Assembly: GCF_002407245.1 (NCBI RefSeq)
Contig: NZ_CP010681.1
Coordinates: 1,736,001-1,800,000 of the forward strand
Source of the DNA: Phaeobacter piscinae
Lineage (GTDB): Bacteria > Pseudomonadota > Alphaproteobacteria > Rhodobacterales > Rhodobacteraceae
Reading direction: 5' to 3'
DNA length: 64,000 nucleotides
In this document: in pieces, positions 48,766-57,703 of the stretch
Layout: each line of letters starts with the position of its first letter
How positions within the stretch are numbered: the stretch's first letter is position 1
Program-made: the position numbers and the translations under genes
The notes under the pieces: generated by a model
What the model was told of the DNA's origin: nothing
The model's input: only the letters and a program-made list of their open reading frames with translations
Database searches by the model: none

Positions 48766-49062
48766 TCACTCAGGATCATGCCTGACATGCCGCGCCAATT
48801 GGGCCAGCACCAGCCGCGTGCAGGACAGATACTGCGGCGCGTCATAGAACGGCTCATCCGCCAGCACGAACTTTCGTGCCGCGGCACTCAGGGAGCCATC
48901 GCCCCAATTCGGGCAGAGCTGCCGGTGGCGGCGCAGATGGCACGACGCCTGCCCGGCCCCGGCAAAGATCCGCTCGCACAGCACGCGCCGTTCGGCCGGG
49001 GCCACCGCCAGCAACGCGCGGGCGGTGCTGGTGATATCACCGGGCAGGATAGGCCGTCGCAT
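48766..49062 (-). CDS. DUF7742 family protein, GTA-linked
   Basis: A 98-residue basic, Arg- and Cys-rich helical protein (PILPGDITSTARALLAVAPA, then PNWGDGSLSAAARK) matching the DUF7742 pattern as I recall it from Rhodobacteraceae. It is the last gene of the GTA direction, 12 bp after orfg15, so probably co-transcribed. Function is unknown; it may be a cargo or regulatory gene attached to the GTA operon. Confidence 0.7.
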   Translation of the reverse strand: MRRPILPGDITSTARALLAVAPAERRVLCERIFAGAGQASCHLRRHRQLCPNWGDGSLSAAARKFVLADEPFYDAPQYLSCTRLVLAQLARHVRHDPE

Positions 49063-49074
49063 CCCTGCCCCGCC

Positions 49075-52000
49075 TCAGACCAGCCGCAGGGCCGTGGCCG
49101 CGCCCGCCCCGTAGCGAGCCGAGATCTGCGCCACCTCGATCCGGTCGCCCGGTGCCACTGTATCCACAGTCTGGGCTGATGACGCATAACTCCAGCCGGG
49201 GCTGTCCAGCAGCTCCTCGCGCAGCACTTCACTGCCGCGCAGCACCCGCAGCCGGTAGCGCTCCAGATCCTCGCCCAGCGGAATCTCCGCCAGATTCCAG
49301 CGGTCGCCGTCGATGCGGCTGCGGCGGATCCAGTCCAGCCCAACCGGCCCGCTGCCCAGCACGCCTTTCTGGTGCAGATGCACCGGCGCATAGGGTCGCA
49401 GGCCTTCGCCTGCAAAGGCCGCCTCCAGATGCACATAGCTCGGATCATCATATGGGCGCCGCGCGGTGCCGATGCGGTAATGACGGCTGAGGCCCCGCTG
49501 ATTGGCAGCCAATTCGATCTGTTGCGGGGTGCCATCCAGCGCCACGACATAGGACCCCTTGGGCCAAGACACCGGCATCCGTGCATCGCTGCCCTGCTGT
49601 CCGCGCAGCCGATCGCGCAGCAGATAGCGCCCCGGCGCAATCAGCTCAGCCTTGGCAAATTGCATCAGCTCCCAATTGCCGGGGGTGCCATCGCCAATCG
49701 CCACCAGATTGGCGCCATTCAGTACCGCTGCCCGGTCCCGGCTCTGAAATTGACCGGAGATCATATCCACCTCCAGATCCCCGCCCCGCTCCCAACGGCC
49801 CAGCGCGCCCGCAGGCAGCGCGGTGTTGGTGATGGCGATGGTAGAGGCCGCAGCCAATACCTCCTCCAGCAGGTAATCCGCATCGCTCTGTGCGCCATAT
49901 AGGGCAACACTCCCCGGCCAGGGGTCCGCCGTGACGGCCAGATGCGGCGCATGCGGCACCTCATCGCCGCGGATCAGCGGCAGATCCATGAACAGCGGCA
50001 GCACCGGCACTGGCGCTGCAAAGGCGGTGACACCGGGCAATTCCTCCGGCACCGGCGCGGGGTGGTAGTTCTCCGGCTCGATCCGCACCGCCTCGATCAG
50101 CTGCGCCGCGCCCTGTTCGACCCGGTCAATACGGTAGCGCGCCTGCGCACCGCTGTCGGAACCCGGTTCGGCCACCGCCCCCGCAAGCGGCAGGCGGATC
50201 ACATCCCCCGCGCCCAGCGCCATGGCGGAGGGTGGCAGTTCCAGCCGCAGGGTATCGCGGGCCATCCGCGCCTCGCTCAGCCAGCGGTCCACCACCTGAC
50301 GCCCTTCGGCGCGGGTCAGTGCCATCGGCAACTCATTGTCGCTGACGGCATGGGTGGCCTCATCGGGCAGGATCGCCTCCTCGCCGCGCAAATCATGGCG
50401 CCCGCCCCATTCGACGAAGCGCAGGCGCATACGGCCAGCCAGCTCTGCCTCTGGTGCGCGGGTCCGTTCGATGACCCCGTCCAACTCCTGCCCCTCAACC
50501 AGTTGCGCCAGATCCAGCGTGGCATCCTGCCGCCCGTTGCGCAGGCGGAAGCGCAGCACCCCGTCGCGTTCTATCGCATCCACCCCGTGGCGCAGCAGCA
50601 ACGGCTGCAGGGCGGCGCGGGCCTCCCCGACGTCGCTGATCGCATAGCCCCGCACCAGTGCGGGCAGGTCGCTCACATCAATCGCCGCAACCCCAGAGGC
50701 GGTACAGATCTCCTCCAGCACCGAGGCCAGCGTGCGTTGCCCCACCCGTCCGTTCAGCCAATGGCCCCGCAGGTAGTTCTCACCGTCGCTCCAGACCTCC
50801 ACCGCATTGGGAAAGGTCGGAAAGGGGCGCGCATCCCAGGCCCAGACATAGGCGTTGGACATATCCAGCATCGGCCCGCCATAGACCTCTGAGACCGGGT
50901 TATTCCCCGCCTCCCCCCAATAGCCCAGAAGGGCACGCAGATAGGCCAGCTGCATCATGTCATCACGCTGCCCGTCGGAGAATTTCGGCAGTTTTGATTC
51001 CGAGCTTTTGGGATCCAGAAACTTGTTGGGCTGATTGGTCCCCTTGTCGATGGCCGCACAGCCCAGTTCAGTGAACCAGATCGGCTTGCTCTCAGGCTCC
51101 CATGCGGTGGGCAGCGCGGCCCGTTCGCCGTTGATCCGGTCATGATGCGGCTTCGACCACCAGCTGCGCAGATCCTTGTAGCGCCAGATCCACGGCTCCT
51201 CATAAGCCCCATCGGTGATTGGGGTGCGGATCTGGGCGGCCTCCGCCTCGGGCGAGTGGTAATACCAGTCATAGCCCTCACCGCCCTCGATATTGGCGCG
51301 CAGATAGCTGAGGTCATAGATATTGGGCGTGCCTGCCTTGGCGTCCAGATGGTCCTCCCCCTCGCGCCAGTCGGACAGCGGCATGTAGTTGTCGATGCCG
51401 ATGAAGTCGATCTCCTCATCTGCCCACAACGGATCAAGGTGGAAATAGCGGTCCCCCTCCGGGCTCTGGTAGCCCCAGTATTCCGACCAGTCGGCGGCAT
51501 AGCCGATCTTGGTGTCCGGCCCAAGGATCTGGCGCACCTCCTGCGTCAGCGCCCGCAGTTCTGCCACAGCGGGAAAGCCCGCCTCATCGCGGATCTGGGT
51601 CAGCCCGCGCATCTCAGAGCTGATGCAAAACGCCTCAACCCCGCCCGCCGCCGCACAAAGCGCGGCATTATGCAGGATAAACCGCCGCAGCCCCCAGTCC
51701 TCTGCCGGGCCACTGTAGCTGACAGCACCGTCCGCCACGGTGAAATCCGCCGCCGTCACAGTGCCAAAGAACTGCTGCACCTCAGCCCGCGCAGTCGAGG
51801 TCCCATCCGGGCTGCCCGGCTGTCCCGGTGCCCGCGACAGGGTGATCCGCCCGCGCCACGGCAGATGCGCTTGCCCTACTTCGCCGCTCCAGGGATCGGG
51901 CAGATCATTGCCCGCCATCTGATCCATCAGAATAAACGGGTAGAACATCACCCGCTTGCCCTGTTCCTGCAGTGCGAGAATGGCCTCAATCACCGAGGCG

Positions 52001-53031
52001 TCGGTCGGGGTGCCGCCATAGATCGGCCGGTCCTCCTGCCGCGCGATCAGCTCTGCCTCCGTGCGGGTCAGACCCGCGACGGACCAGGGCATATTCGCCC
52101 CCTCGATATGCTGACGCTCCACCTTCGGTTTGATGGTACAGTCCCCGCAGCGCAGATCATCGCCGAACCACGACACAATCAGCGAGGCCGCGCCGCAGGC
52201 GGGCAGCTCCTCTCCCAATGTGGTGAGCGAGGTCACCAGATCCGTCTCCCCCGAGGGGCTGTGCGAATTGGCCGGTTTTGCCTGTCCCGGCCCATGATCA
52301 TAATGCACCGGCGTCGTGGCCAGCGCATACTCCCCAGTTCCCGGCATCAGCGCCACGCCCTGAACGAGCTGCGGCAGATCCAGATCATAGCTGTTTGAGC
52401 TGGGTTGCTCGGCACGCAGCACCTCGAACGAGAATTGCGGCACCCGGTTGCCAAAGCGTTCCAGCGCGAGACCTTCCATCACCACATAGGCGGTGCCACG
52501 ATAGGCGGGCACCGCGCCTGCGCCCTCCACCGCCTCCATCACCGGGTCGGGCAGCTGGTCCATGGTGCCGCGATAGAAGGTCATATTGAGATCCTTGGGC
52601 GCCACCTCCTCCCCATCGGCCCAGACCCGCCCGATGGAGGCCACCTCCCCGGCGCAGACCGCCACCGCCAGCGAGACATCATAGCTGTAGCGGGTCACCT
52701 TGGGCTGGCGCGCACCGCCGCCCTTGCCGCCGCCGCCACTGGTGTTGGAGGTTTCGCGGAACTCAGACGCCCAGATCACCTGACCACCCACCCGCATCCG
52801 GCCATAAACCTGCGCAATCGGCTGGCCGTCACTGGCATGGGTCAGGCGAAAACGTTCCACCCGGCCGGTCTCCACCGGCTCACTGCCCGCACCCAGCAGG
52901 CGGCTGTCAATCGCGCGTCCAACCGTGGCGCCAAGCGCGCGGCCAATCGCAACTGACGACAGGCCCGCCACAGCCCCCCCAACCGAGCCGCCAAGTGCCG
53001 CCCCCGCCGCAGAAAGAAGAATGGTCGCCAT
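49075..53031 (-). CDS. GTA orfg15: TIM-barrel hub / host-specificity protein
   Basis: A 1318-residue protein, the largest of the cluster. An N-terminal Gly/Ala-rich hydrophobic segment (SAAGAALGGSVGGAVAGLSS) is followed by tail-hub domains, a TIM-barrel glycosidase-like region (about residues 430-720, with EYWGYQSPEGDRYFHLDPLW and DFIGIDNYMPLSDW) and a C-terminal receptor-binding-type part. In RcGTA this protein forms the tip of the tail and contacts the recipient surface. The ATG at 53031 overlaps the orfg14 stop by TGATG; a GTG at 53034 is the alternative. Confidence 0.93.
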   Translation of the reverse strand: MATILLSAAGAALGGSVGGAVAGLSSVAIGRALGATVGRAIDSRLLGAGSEPVETGRVERFRLTHASDGQPIAQVYGRMRVGGQVIWASEFRETSNTSGGGGKGGGARQPKVTRYSYDVSLAVAVCAGEVASIGRVWADGEEVAPKDLNMTFYRGTMDQLPDPVMEAVEGAGAVPAYRGTAYVVMEGLALERFGNRVPQFSFEVLRAEQPSSNSYDLDLPQLVQGVALMPGTGEYALATTPVHYDHGPGQAKPANSHSPSGETDLVTSLTTLGEELPACGAASLIVSWFGDDLRCGDCTIKPKVERQHIEGANMPWSVAGLTRTEAELIARQEDRPIYGGTPTDASVIEAILALQEQGKRVMFYPFILMDQMAGNDLPDPWSGEVGQAHLPWRGRITLSRAPGQPGSPDGTSTARAEVQQFFGTVTAADFTVADGAVSYSGPAEDWGLRRFILHNAALCAAAGGVEAFCISSEMRGLTQIRDEAGFPAVAELRALTQEVRQILGPDTKIGYAADWSEYWGYQSPEGDRYFHLDPLWADEEIDFIGIDNYMPLSDWREGEDHLDAKAGTPNIYDLSYLRANIEGGEGYDWYYHSPEAEAAQIRTPITDGAYEEPWIWRYKDLRSWWSKPHHDRINGERAALPTAWEPESKPIWFTELGCAAIDKGTNQPNKFLDPKSSESKLPKFSDGQRDDMMQLAYLRALLGYWGEAGNNPVSEVYGGPMLDMSNAYVWAWDARPFPTFPNAVEVWSDGENYLRGHWLNGRVGQRTLASVLEEICTASGVAAIDVSDLPALVRGYAISDVGEARAALQPLLLRHGVDAIERDGVLRFRLRNGRQDATLDLAQLVEGQELDGVIERTRAPEAELAGRMRLRFVEWGGRHDLRGEEAILPDEATHAVSDNELPMALTRAEGRQVVDRWLSEARMARDTLRLELPPSAMALGAGDVIRLPLAGAVAEPGSDSGAQARYRIDRVEQGAAQLIEAVRIEPENYHPAPVPEELPGVTAFAAPVPVLPLFMDLPLIRGDEVPHAPHLAVTADPWPGSVALYGAQSDADYLLEEVLAAASTIAITNTALPAGALGRWERGGDLEVDMISGQFQSRDRAAVLNGANLVAIGDGTPGNWELMQFAKAELIAPGRYLLRDRLRGQQGSDARMPVSWPKGSYVVALDGTPQQIELAANQRGLSRHYRIGTARRPYDDPSYVHLEAAFAGEGLRPYAPVHLHQKGVLGSGPVGLDWIRRSRIDGDRWNLAEIPLGEDLERYRLRVLRGSEVLREELLDSPGWSYASSAQTVDTVAPGDRIEVAQISARYGAGAATALRLV

Positions 53032-53501
53032 CACGTCACCTCATCAGCATCAACATCAGGAAAGGAAAACCGCGCCACGATCCGCCGGTGCCACGGGTGG
53101 CTCAGGGTGTTTTCAACCACCCCGTGGCCGCTGAAGGCATGGATAAATCGCGGCATGGCGCCGGTTTCAGTTTGCAGCGCAATATGTTTGGCCACCGCGC
53201 CGCGCCGCATCCGGAACAGGATCACATCACCAGCGCGCGCCTCGGTAAGGGGTCTGGGCGTGAGATGGCGCAGCGCGGCCTGCCACAGCGCTTCCTCGCC
53301 TTGCGGTTCGGACCAGTCCATCGTGTAGCCGGGCACCGCCTCCGGCTCCTGGCCGTAGATCTCGCGCCAGAGTCCCCGGATCAGGCCAAGGCAATCACAA
53401 CCGGCACCGCGCGTGGCCGCCTGATGCACATAGGGCGTGCCCAGCCAGCCCCGTGCTGCCGCGACCAATGCGGTGCGGGATACCCCCGTCGCGCCACTCA
53501 T
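53031..53501 (-). CDS. GTA orfg14: NlpC/P60 peptidase
   Basis: A 156-residue cell-wall peptidase of the NlpC/P60 class that should open the recipient peptidoglycan during DNA delivery. The catalytic Cys is in GAGCDCLGLIRG (about residues 33-44) and the His is probably in VAKHIALQT. The start at 53501 overlaps the orfg13 stop by ATGA; a longer frame reaching 53555 would add a non-homologous Arg-rich prefix. Confidence 0.92.
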   Translation of the reverse strand: MSGATGVSRTALVAAARGWLGTPYVHQAATRGAGCDCLGLIRGLWREIYGQEPEAVPGYTMDWSEPQGEEALWQAALRHLTPRPLTEARAGDVILFRMRRGAVAKHIALQTETGAMPRFIHAFSGHGVVENTLSHPWHRRIVARFSFPDVDADEVT

Positions 53502-54448
53502 CTGCGGCTGCCGCCGGTGTTGGTGCCGCTCTGGCGCGGCACGCTCATCACCCAATCTTCGCCGGGAATATCCGGGAAACCTTGAAAGTTGACGCCATTG
53601 TTGAACTTCAACCGACAGGTCTTCAGCCGCTTGTCACAGCCTGCGGCCAGATGCAGCAGATCACCGGGCTGAACCGTCGCGCGCAATGGCTCCCACAGGA
53701 TCAGCTGGCGATGTTCAACACCTGGATCCGGCGCGTTTGCGTCCTGTCCCAGCCGCCCGGTCTGCTGGCGGTCCTGTTTGATCCAGCCCCACAGCCCCTT
53801 GGCGGCCCCACTCATCACCGTGAGGCGGCCAGACGTGAACCAGTTCGGCTCAAACCCCGGCAACGCGGCAAAGCTGAAATACTGCCCCTCGCGGATCTCT
53901 TCGGCGGCCAGCTCCAGCGTGTAACCCGGCGTGGTCATGTCAAAGCGACAGGCCCGATCACCCAGCACCGCCGTGCAAGGTTTCTGATAGATCCGCCCCA
54001 TCGGCTGGTTGAGCGCCTCGGTGAGGCCGCGCAGCTCCGCCTCAAAGGCGCCGCCAGCGCGGCGGATCTGGCCGAAACTGCCGCGAAACTGCAACCAGCG
54101 GACCGACACATCAGCCCAGTTGACCAGCCAGCAGCGCACCTCAGCACCATCAAACCGCCCGGCCTCAATCTCCTCCTCGCGGATGGCGGCATCGCTCAGC
54201 GCGCCAAGCGCCTCGGTATTGTCCACCGCCAGCCCGGTGGCCTGTTGCAGGCTGCGCGCGGTCAGGCCAGTGCCTGCGCGAAACAGGAGACCGGCCTCAC
54301 CCTCGGCGGCACTCTCGAACCGCAGATCGCGGTCATGGTCGGTAAAGCCGAACCGGGCGCCATCATTGCGGGTGACCAGCCAACAGCGACACAATGTGGT
54401 CAGGCCGCCTGCTACATGAGTTTGAAACGCCTCCCTCACCCCCGCCAT
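53498..54448 (-). CDS. GTA orfg13: DUF2163 baseplate hub protein
   Basis: A 316-residue protein of the DUF2163/FAD-like phage family, with the family stretch RCWLVTRNDGARFGFTDHDR near the N-terminus and several Cys in the C-terminal half (TAVLGDRACRFD and AGCDKRLKTCRLKFNNG) that recall the iron-sulfur-binding tail proteins of this family. It is placed between distal tail protein and peptidase as in RcGTA. Overlaps both neighbours by 1-4 bp. Confidence 0.9.
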   Translation of the reverse strand: MAGVREAFQTHVAGGLTTLCRCWLVTRNDGARFGFTDHDRDLRFESAAEGEAGLLFRAGTGLTARSLQQATGLAVDNTEALGALSDAAIREEEIEAGRFDGAEVRCWLVNWADVSVRWLQFRGSFGQIRRAGGAFEAELRGLTEALNQPMGRIYQKPCTAVLGDRACRFDMTTPGYTLELAAEEIREGQYFSFAALPGFEPNWFTSGRLTVMSGAAKGLWGWIKQDRQQTGRLGQDANAPDPGVEHRQLILWEPLRATVQPGDLLHLAAGCDKRLKTCRLKFNNGVNFQGFPDIPGEDWVMSVPRQSGTNTGGSRR

Positions 54449-55080
54449 CAGACCCGCACCTCCACCACTGGCACATTGGGCACGTCGCCCGCCTGAAAAG
54501 ACGCCACGCTGGTCTGAATGCGGTCGGTGTCAAAGCGCACCGGCACATCAAATTCAAACCCTGCCTTTACTGCCAGACCGGCCTCCGGCGGATGTGCCAG
54601 CGTGATGGTGCCAAGGGTGCTGTCGAGCGTGTAATCCACCGTCTCCTGCAAGGCGTCTTGCTCAATCCCGATGCGCACGCTGCCCACCACCGGTTTCGCA
54701 ATCGGGCGCTGATAGGCATAGCTGCCGGAGCGATAGGTCTTGGTCAGCTGAAACACCCGCTGTTCCCCGTCACCCATGCCAATCACCTGATCGTCAAAGG
54801 CCACCTCCTGCGTGGCACGGGCGGATTTGAAATCCGACCAATCCTTCCAGCGGAAGCCATACATCTGGCCCTGCCGCGCCTCGAAAAAGGCGATCAGCGC
54901 CTCGATATCCTCCAGCCCCCGAAGACCCAGCCCCGCGTCATAGCGGCGGCGCGAATGAGCCCAGGGGGTGTTGCGCTCCTCATGCCCATTGGCGAGCGTC
55001 ACCACATCGGTGCGCCGCTCCGGCCCGCCAATGGAGCCAAAGCTGAGCGATGCGGGAAATCTGACCTCGTGAAAATTCAT
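54448..55080 (-). CDS. GTA orfg12: distal tail protein (DUF2460)
   Basis: A 210-residue DUF2460 protein. Characteristic blocks are RRYDAGLGLRGLEDIEALIAFF and GQMYGFRWKDWSDFKS, followed by FDDQVIGMGDGEQRVFQLTK. It probably joins the tail tube to the baseplate. It starts 15 bp after the tape measure stop. Confidence 0.9.
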   Translation of the reverse strand: MNFHEVRFPASLSFGSIGGPERRTDVVTLANGHEERNTPWAHSRRRYDAGLGLRGLEDIEALIAFFEARQGQMYGFRWKDWSDFKSARATQEVAFDDQVIGMGDGEQRVFQLTKTYRSGSYAYQRPIAKPVVGSVRIGIEQDALQETVDYTLDSTLGTITLAHPPEAGLAVKAGFEFDVPVRFDTDRIQTSVASFQAGDVPNVPVVEVRV

Positions 55081-55095
55081 CTGCTGTCCTCCGGC

Positions 55096-55752
55096 TCAGC
55101 GGTTGCGGTTGCCACGCGTCAGGGCGCGGCTCAGCTGGGCCGCAATCTGGCCTTGGCTGCGTTGAAACCCCTGCACATCGGGGGTCTGGATATTCATCAC
55201 CACCGAGGGGCCCCCGCCGCCCTGGCTGCGCACCCCCAGCGCCCCATCAGCACCGCGTGTCAGCGGCAGGATCGCCTCCGGGCCGGCTTCTCCCATCAGG
55301 CCGGTTGCGCCGCGCATCGGAAAACTCACTGGCCCGGTCACAACACCGCCTTTGGCAAAGGGCATCACCCGGCCCTGCGAAAACGCCGCCCCATCGGCAA
55401 AAGGGAGGATGCCGCTCATCAGCTTGCCCACCCCCTCCGACAGCAACCCGCCCACATGGCTGGTCACGGGTTTGATGGCCGCCGAATAGGTGGTCTGGAT
55501 CATCGACTGCGCCATGGTATCCAGCGCATCGGAGAGTTTCATGCCGTCAAAGACAACACCGTCAAAGGCCCGGCGCAGCCCCTTGGACATGCCCCGTTCC
55601 AGTGTTTCAGCATCCTTGCCGGTGGCGGCGAAGGCGGCGCGCACCCGGCGCAGCTCGGCGTCGAACGTGGCCGCCATACCTGCCGCATCGCCGAGGCTGT
55701 CGCTCAGCGCCTCGCTCTGCTGGTCCAGCGCATTCAGTCCTGTGTCAGTCAT
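55096..55752 (-). CDS. GTA orfg11: short tape-measure-type protein
   Basis: A 218-residue protein. The N-terminal third is helical (TGLNALDQQSEALSDSLG), the middle has FADGAAFSQGRVMPFAKGGV and GLMGEAGPEAILPLTRGADG, the typical C-terminal signature of phage tail tape measure proteins. It is very short for the role, in line with the short GTA tail. It overlaps orfg10.1 by 8 bp. Confidence 0.88.
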   Translation of the reverse strand: MTDTGLNALDQQSEALSDSLGDAAGMAATFDAELRRVRAAFAATGKDAETLERGMSKGLRRAFDGVVFDGMKLSDALDTMAQSMIQTTYSAAIKPVTSHVGGLLSEGVGKLMSGILPFADGAAFSQGRVMPFAKGGVVTGPVSFPMRGATGLMGEAGPEAILPLTRGADGALGVRSQGGGGPSVVMNIQTPDVQGFQRSQGQIAAQLSRALTRGNRNR

Positions 55753-56002
55753 CGCTTACTGCTCCTGTTTCTTTGGGTGTCGGCGCTGCGGGGTCGGGAA
55801 AGGCCTGCATCAGTTGATCCAGACCTGCCCGGCCCAGTGGCACCGCGCCCGTGTCCTGTCCCAACATCAACCGCAGCTCTGCCGGGGTGAGGCGCCAGAA
55901 CTGATCCGGCGTGAGGCGCAGCCCAACCAGCCCCGCCCGGATCAGCGCCGGCCAATCAAGCCCGGTGCCTTGTCCATCTGTGGCGCGCTGCTGGGGCGTC
56001 AT
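55745..56002 (-). CDS. GTA orfg10.1: tail assembly chaperone
   Basis: An 85-residue protein with LDWPALIRAGLVGLRLTPDQ and FWRLTPAELRLMLG, the pattern of phage tail assembly chaperones of the alpha type (DUF2376). It overlaps orfg10 by ATGA and orfg11 by 8 bp, so all three are translationally coupled, analogous to the frameshift chaperone pair of lambdoid phages. Confidence 0.85.
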   Translation of the reverse strand: MTPQQRATDGQGTGLDWPALIRAGLVGLRLTPDQFWRLTPAELRLMLGQDTGAVPLGRAGLDQLMQAFPDPAAPTPKETGAVSDD

Positions 56003-56388
56003 GGGGTCACCAATCCCGGCACCTGTCCGGGCACCTGTGTGCCCACCTCTCCCGGCAGCGCAAAACTGCGCGCCAGGAGCTGTGCTGCGACCCGCGCCGC
56101 CTGCATCGGGCCGCCGTCAATATCGGCAGCGGCCAGCTCGGCAGCGCCGAGGGAGTGACCGCCGCCACGCAACCCTGCCGCCAGCAGCGCCAGCACATCG
56201 GCCGCGGAGAAGCCGCCGCCCTCAAACCGGGTCACGAGGTCAATCAGCGACCCCGTCCGCAACTCACACTCCAAAGCGGCGAGTGCGCCAAGGGTCAGTT
56301 TCAGCGGCAGCATCTGGCCGTTGATCCCCAGCGCCACCTCGCCTGTGTGGGGATTGGCACCAGAGCCGGTTTGCACATGGGGATCCAT
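55999..56388 (-). CDS. GTA orfg10: tail assembly protein
   Basis: A 129-residue protein with the GTA gp10-like stretch LKLTLGALAALECELRTGSL (about residues 30-49) and a C-terminal Ala/Gly-rich part. It is related to tail assembly chaperones. Start chosen at the ATG 56388, 8 bp after AAGGGAGG; a GTG at 56394 is closer to the ribosome-binding site than usual. Confidence 0.86.
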   Translation of the reverse strand: MDPHVQTGSGANPHTGEVALGINGQMLPLKLTLGALAALECELRTGSLIDLVTRFEGGGFSAADVLALLAAGLRGGGHSLGAAELAAADIDGGPMQAARVAAQLLARSFALPGEVGTQVPGQVPGLVTP

Positions 56389-56402
56389 CCGCACCGCCTC
56401 CC

Positions 56403-56816
56403 TTAAATGGCCGTGAAGACCAGCGCCCCGGCGCTGGCCAGCGACAGCTCATACGTTGCCTCGCCATTGTGGCTGCCAGCATATTCCAAGGCGGTCACCT
56501 GAAACGCGCCTTCGACAATGCCAAAATCGGGGATGATCACCTGAAACGCCGGGGTCAGCCCGTCAAAGAACAGCTGCCGCGCTCGCTCATCCGTTCCAGC
56601 GTCGCGAAAAATACCAGAGCCGGAGATATTCGCCGAACGCACCCCGGCGCCGGACAACAGCTCGCGCCAGCCTCCCTGGCTTTCCAGACTGGTGACATCG
56701 ACGCTTTCAGCGTTGAAGCTGATACGCGTGGCGCGCAGCCCCGCGATGGTTTCGAACTGACCGTCGCCGGTCATATCGACCTTGACCAATAGATCCTTGC
56801 CGTTTTGGACACTCAT
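56403..56816 (-). CDS. GTA orfg9: major tail protein
   Basis: A 137-residue major tail tube protein (TP901-1 type) with KDLLVKVDMTGDGQFETIAG at the N-terminus and FQVIIPDFGIVEGAFQVTAL near the C-terminus. AGGAG precedes the ATG. It is preceded by a 105-bp AT-rich leader containing a terminator-like hairpin, unlike other junctions in the cluster. Confidence 0.92.
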   Translation of the reverse strand: MSVQNGKDLLVKVDMTGDGQFETIAGLRATRISFNAESVDVTSLESQGGWRELLSGAGVRSANISGSGIFRDAGTDERARQLFFDGLTPAFQVIIPDFGIVEGAFQVTALEYAGSHNGEATYELSLASAGALVFTAI

Positions 56817-56835
56817 CGTGGTGATCTCCTGTGGT

Positions 56836-56880
56836 AAAAAAGACGGGCAGCACGGCGCAAAATAACATCAGCTGTACTGC
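56836..56880 (-). terminator. Terminator-like hairpin in the orfg9 leader
   Basis: Minus-strand GCAGTACAGC / GCCGTGCTGC (one U-G pair, one mismatch) with a 14-nt loop is followed by CCGTCTTTTTT. It sits between orfg8 and the orfg9 ribosome-binding site and may lower or attenuate read-through. The AT-rich DNA upstream (AATATAAATAAATC) could instead be part of a promoter. Confidence 0.4.
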
Positions 56881-56921
56881 GCAATTATCTGATTTATTTA
56901 TATTGTCGTCGTTTTGAGCGG

Positions 56922-57335
56922 TCAGATATCCTCCAGCCGCGCGGCAAAGCGCAGTCGGATCTGACGGCCACCGGAGGTGTTGCGGCTGGCATTTGCGCGC
57001 TCAAACCACAGCCCCACCAGCCGCCCACGAGACAGGGCCAGCACCGGCGCAACTGCCATCAGGCTGTCGCAAATCTGGGCGGCAATCGCCTTGGCCCCGG
57101 CAAAGCCGGCAGTGTCGGTATGCACGGTGATCTCCACCCGGTGATGGGCGCCGGCACCGCTGCGATCAGAGCGGTCGCGCGCCTCCTCCGGGCCGAGGGT
57201 CACATAGGTCTGCGGCAACGTGCCCGCAGGCAGTGCGTCATAAATCGCGCCATTCAGCGCTGCGGTCAGATTGGGGTCGGTGCTCAGATGCTGAAACAGC
57301 GCCTCCTGCAATGGCAGGGCCAGGGCATAAGTCAT
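56922..57335 (-). CDS. GTA orfg8: tail terminator-type protein (DUF3168)
   Basis: A 137-residue DUF3168 protein with LPLQEALFQHLSTDPNLTAA and RVEITVHTDTAGFAGAKAIA. Such proteins complete the head-proximal end of the tail. It overlaps orfg7 by ATGA. Confidence 0.88.
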   Translation of the reverse strand: MTYALALPLQEALFQHLSTDPNLTAALNGAIYDALPAGTLPQTYVTLGPEEARDRSDRSGAGAHHRVEITVHTDTAGFAGAKAIAAQICDSLMAVAPVLALSRGRLVGLWFERANASRNTSGGRQIRLRFAARLEDI

Positions 57336-57703
57336 GCGCTTGTCTCCTCGGTCGCAAAACAGGTCAGGAAGCGGCCATCAGGATCGCCTTCGGCCACCGC
57401 ATCAATGCGGAAAATCCGGGCGCCATCGCGCAGCCGCTGATCTGGTCGGGGGCGTGCCGGGCTGCCGGGCGGATGGGCACGCAAGGTGATGCGATAGCGT
57501 TGCAGCGACAGGCTGATGCCGGATTGGTCGGTGCTGCGCCCGGTGAGCGCGCGCATCTCGCACCAATGGTGGCCAAGCAATTGCCATGCCTCAAGAAACC
57601 CTCCAGCGCCATCCGAGGTGCGGCGCGGATCTTCCAGCGCCAGGCAGCGGTTGAGACGTGGTGTGGCGGCGGATGCGCGGCGCGCGGTGGTGCGGCGGCT
57701 CAT
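57332..57703 (-). CDS. GTA orfg7: head-tail adaptor
   Basis: A 123-residue phage head-tail adaptor with DPRRTSDGAGGFLEAWQLLG and the family's YRITLRAHPP block. It overlaps both neighbours by ATGA. Confidence 0.88.
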   Translation of the reverse strand: MSRRTTARRASAATPRLNRCLALEDPRRTSDGAGGFLEAWQLLGHHWCEMRALTGRSTDQSGISLSLQRYRITLRAHPPGSPARPRPDQRLRDGARIFRIDAVAEGDPDGRFLTCFATEETSA

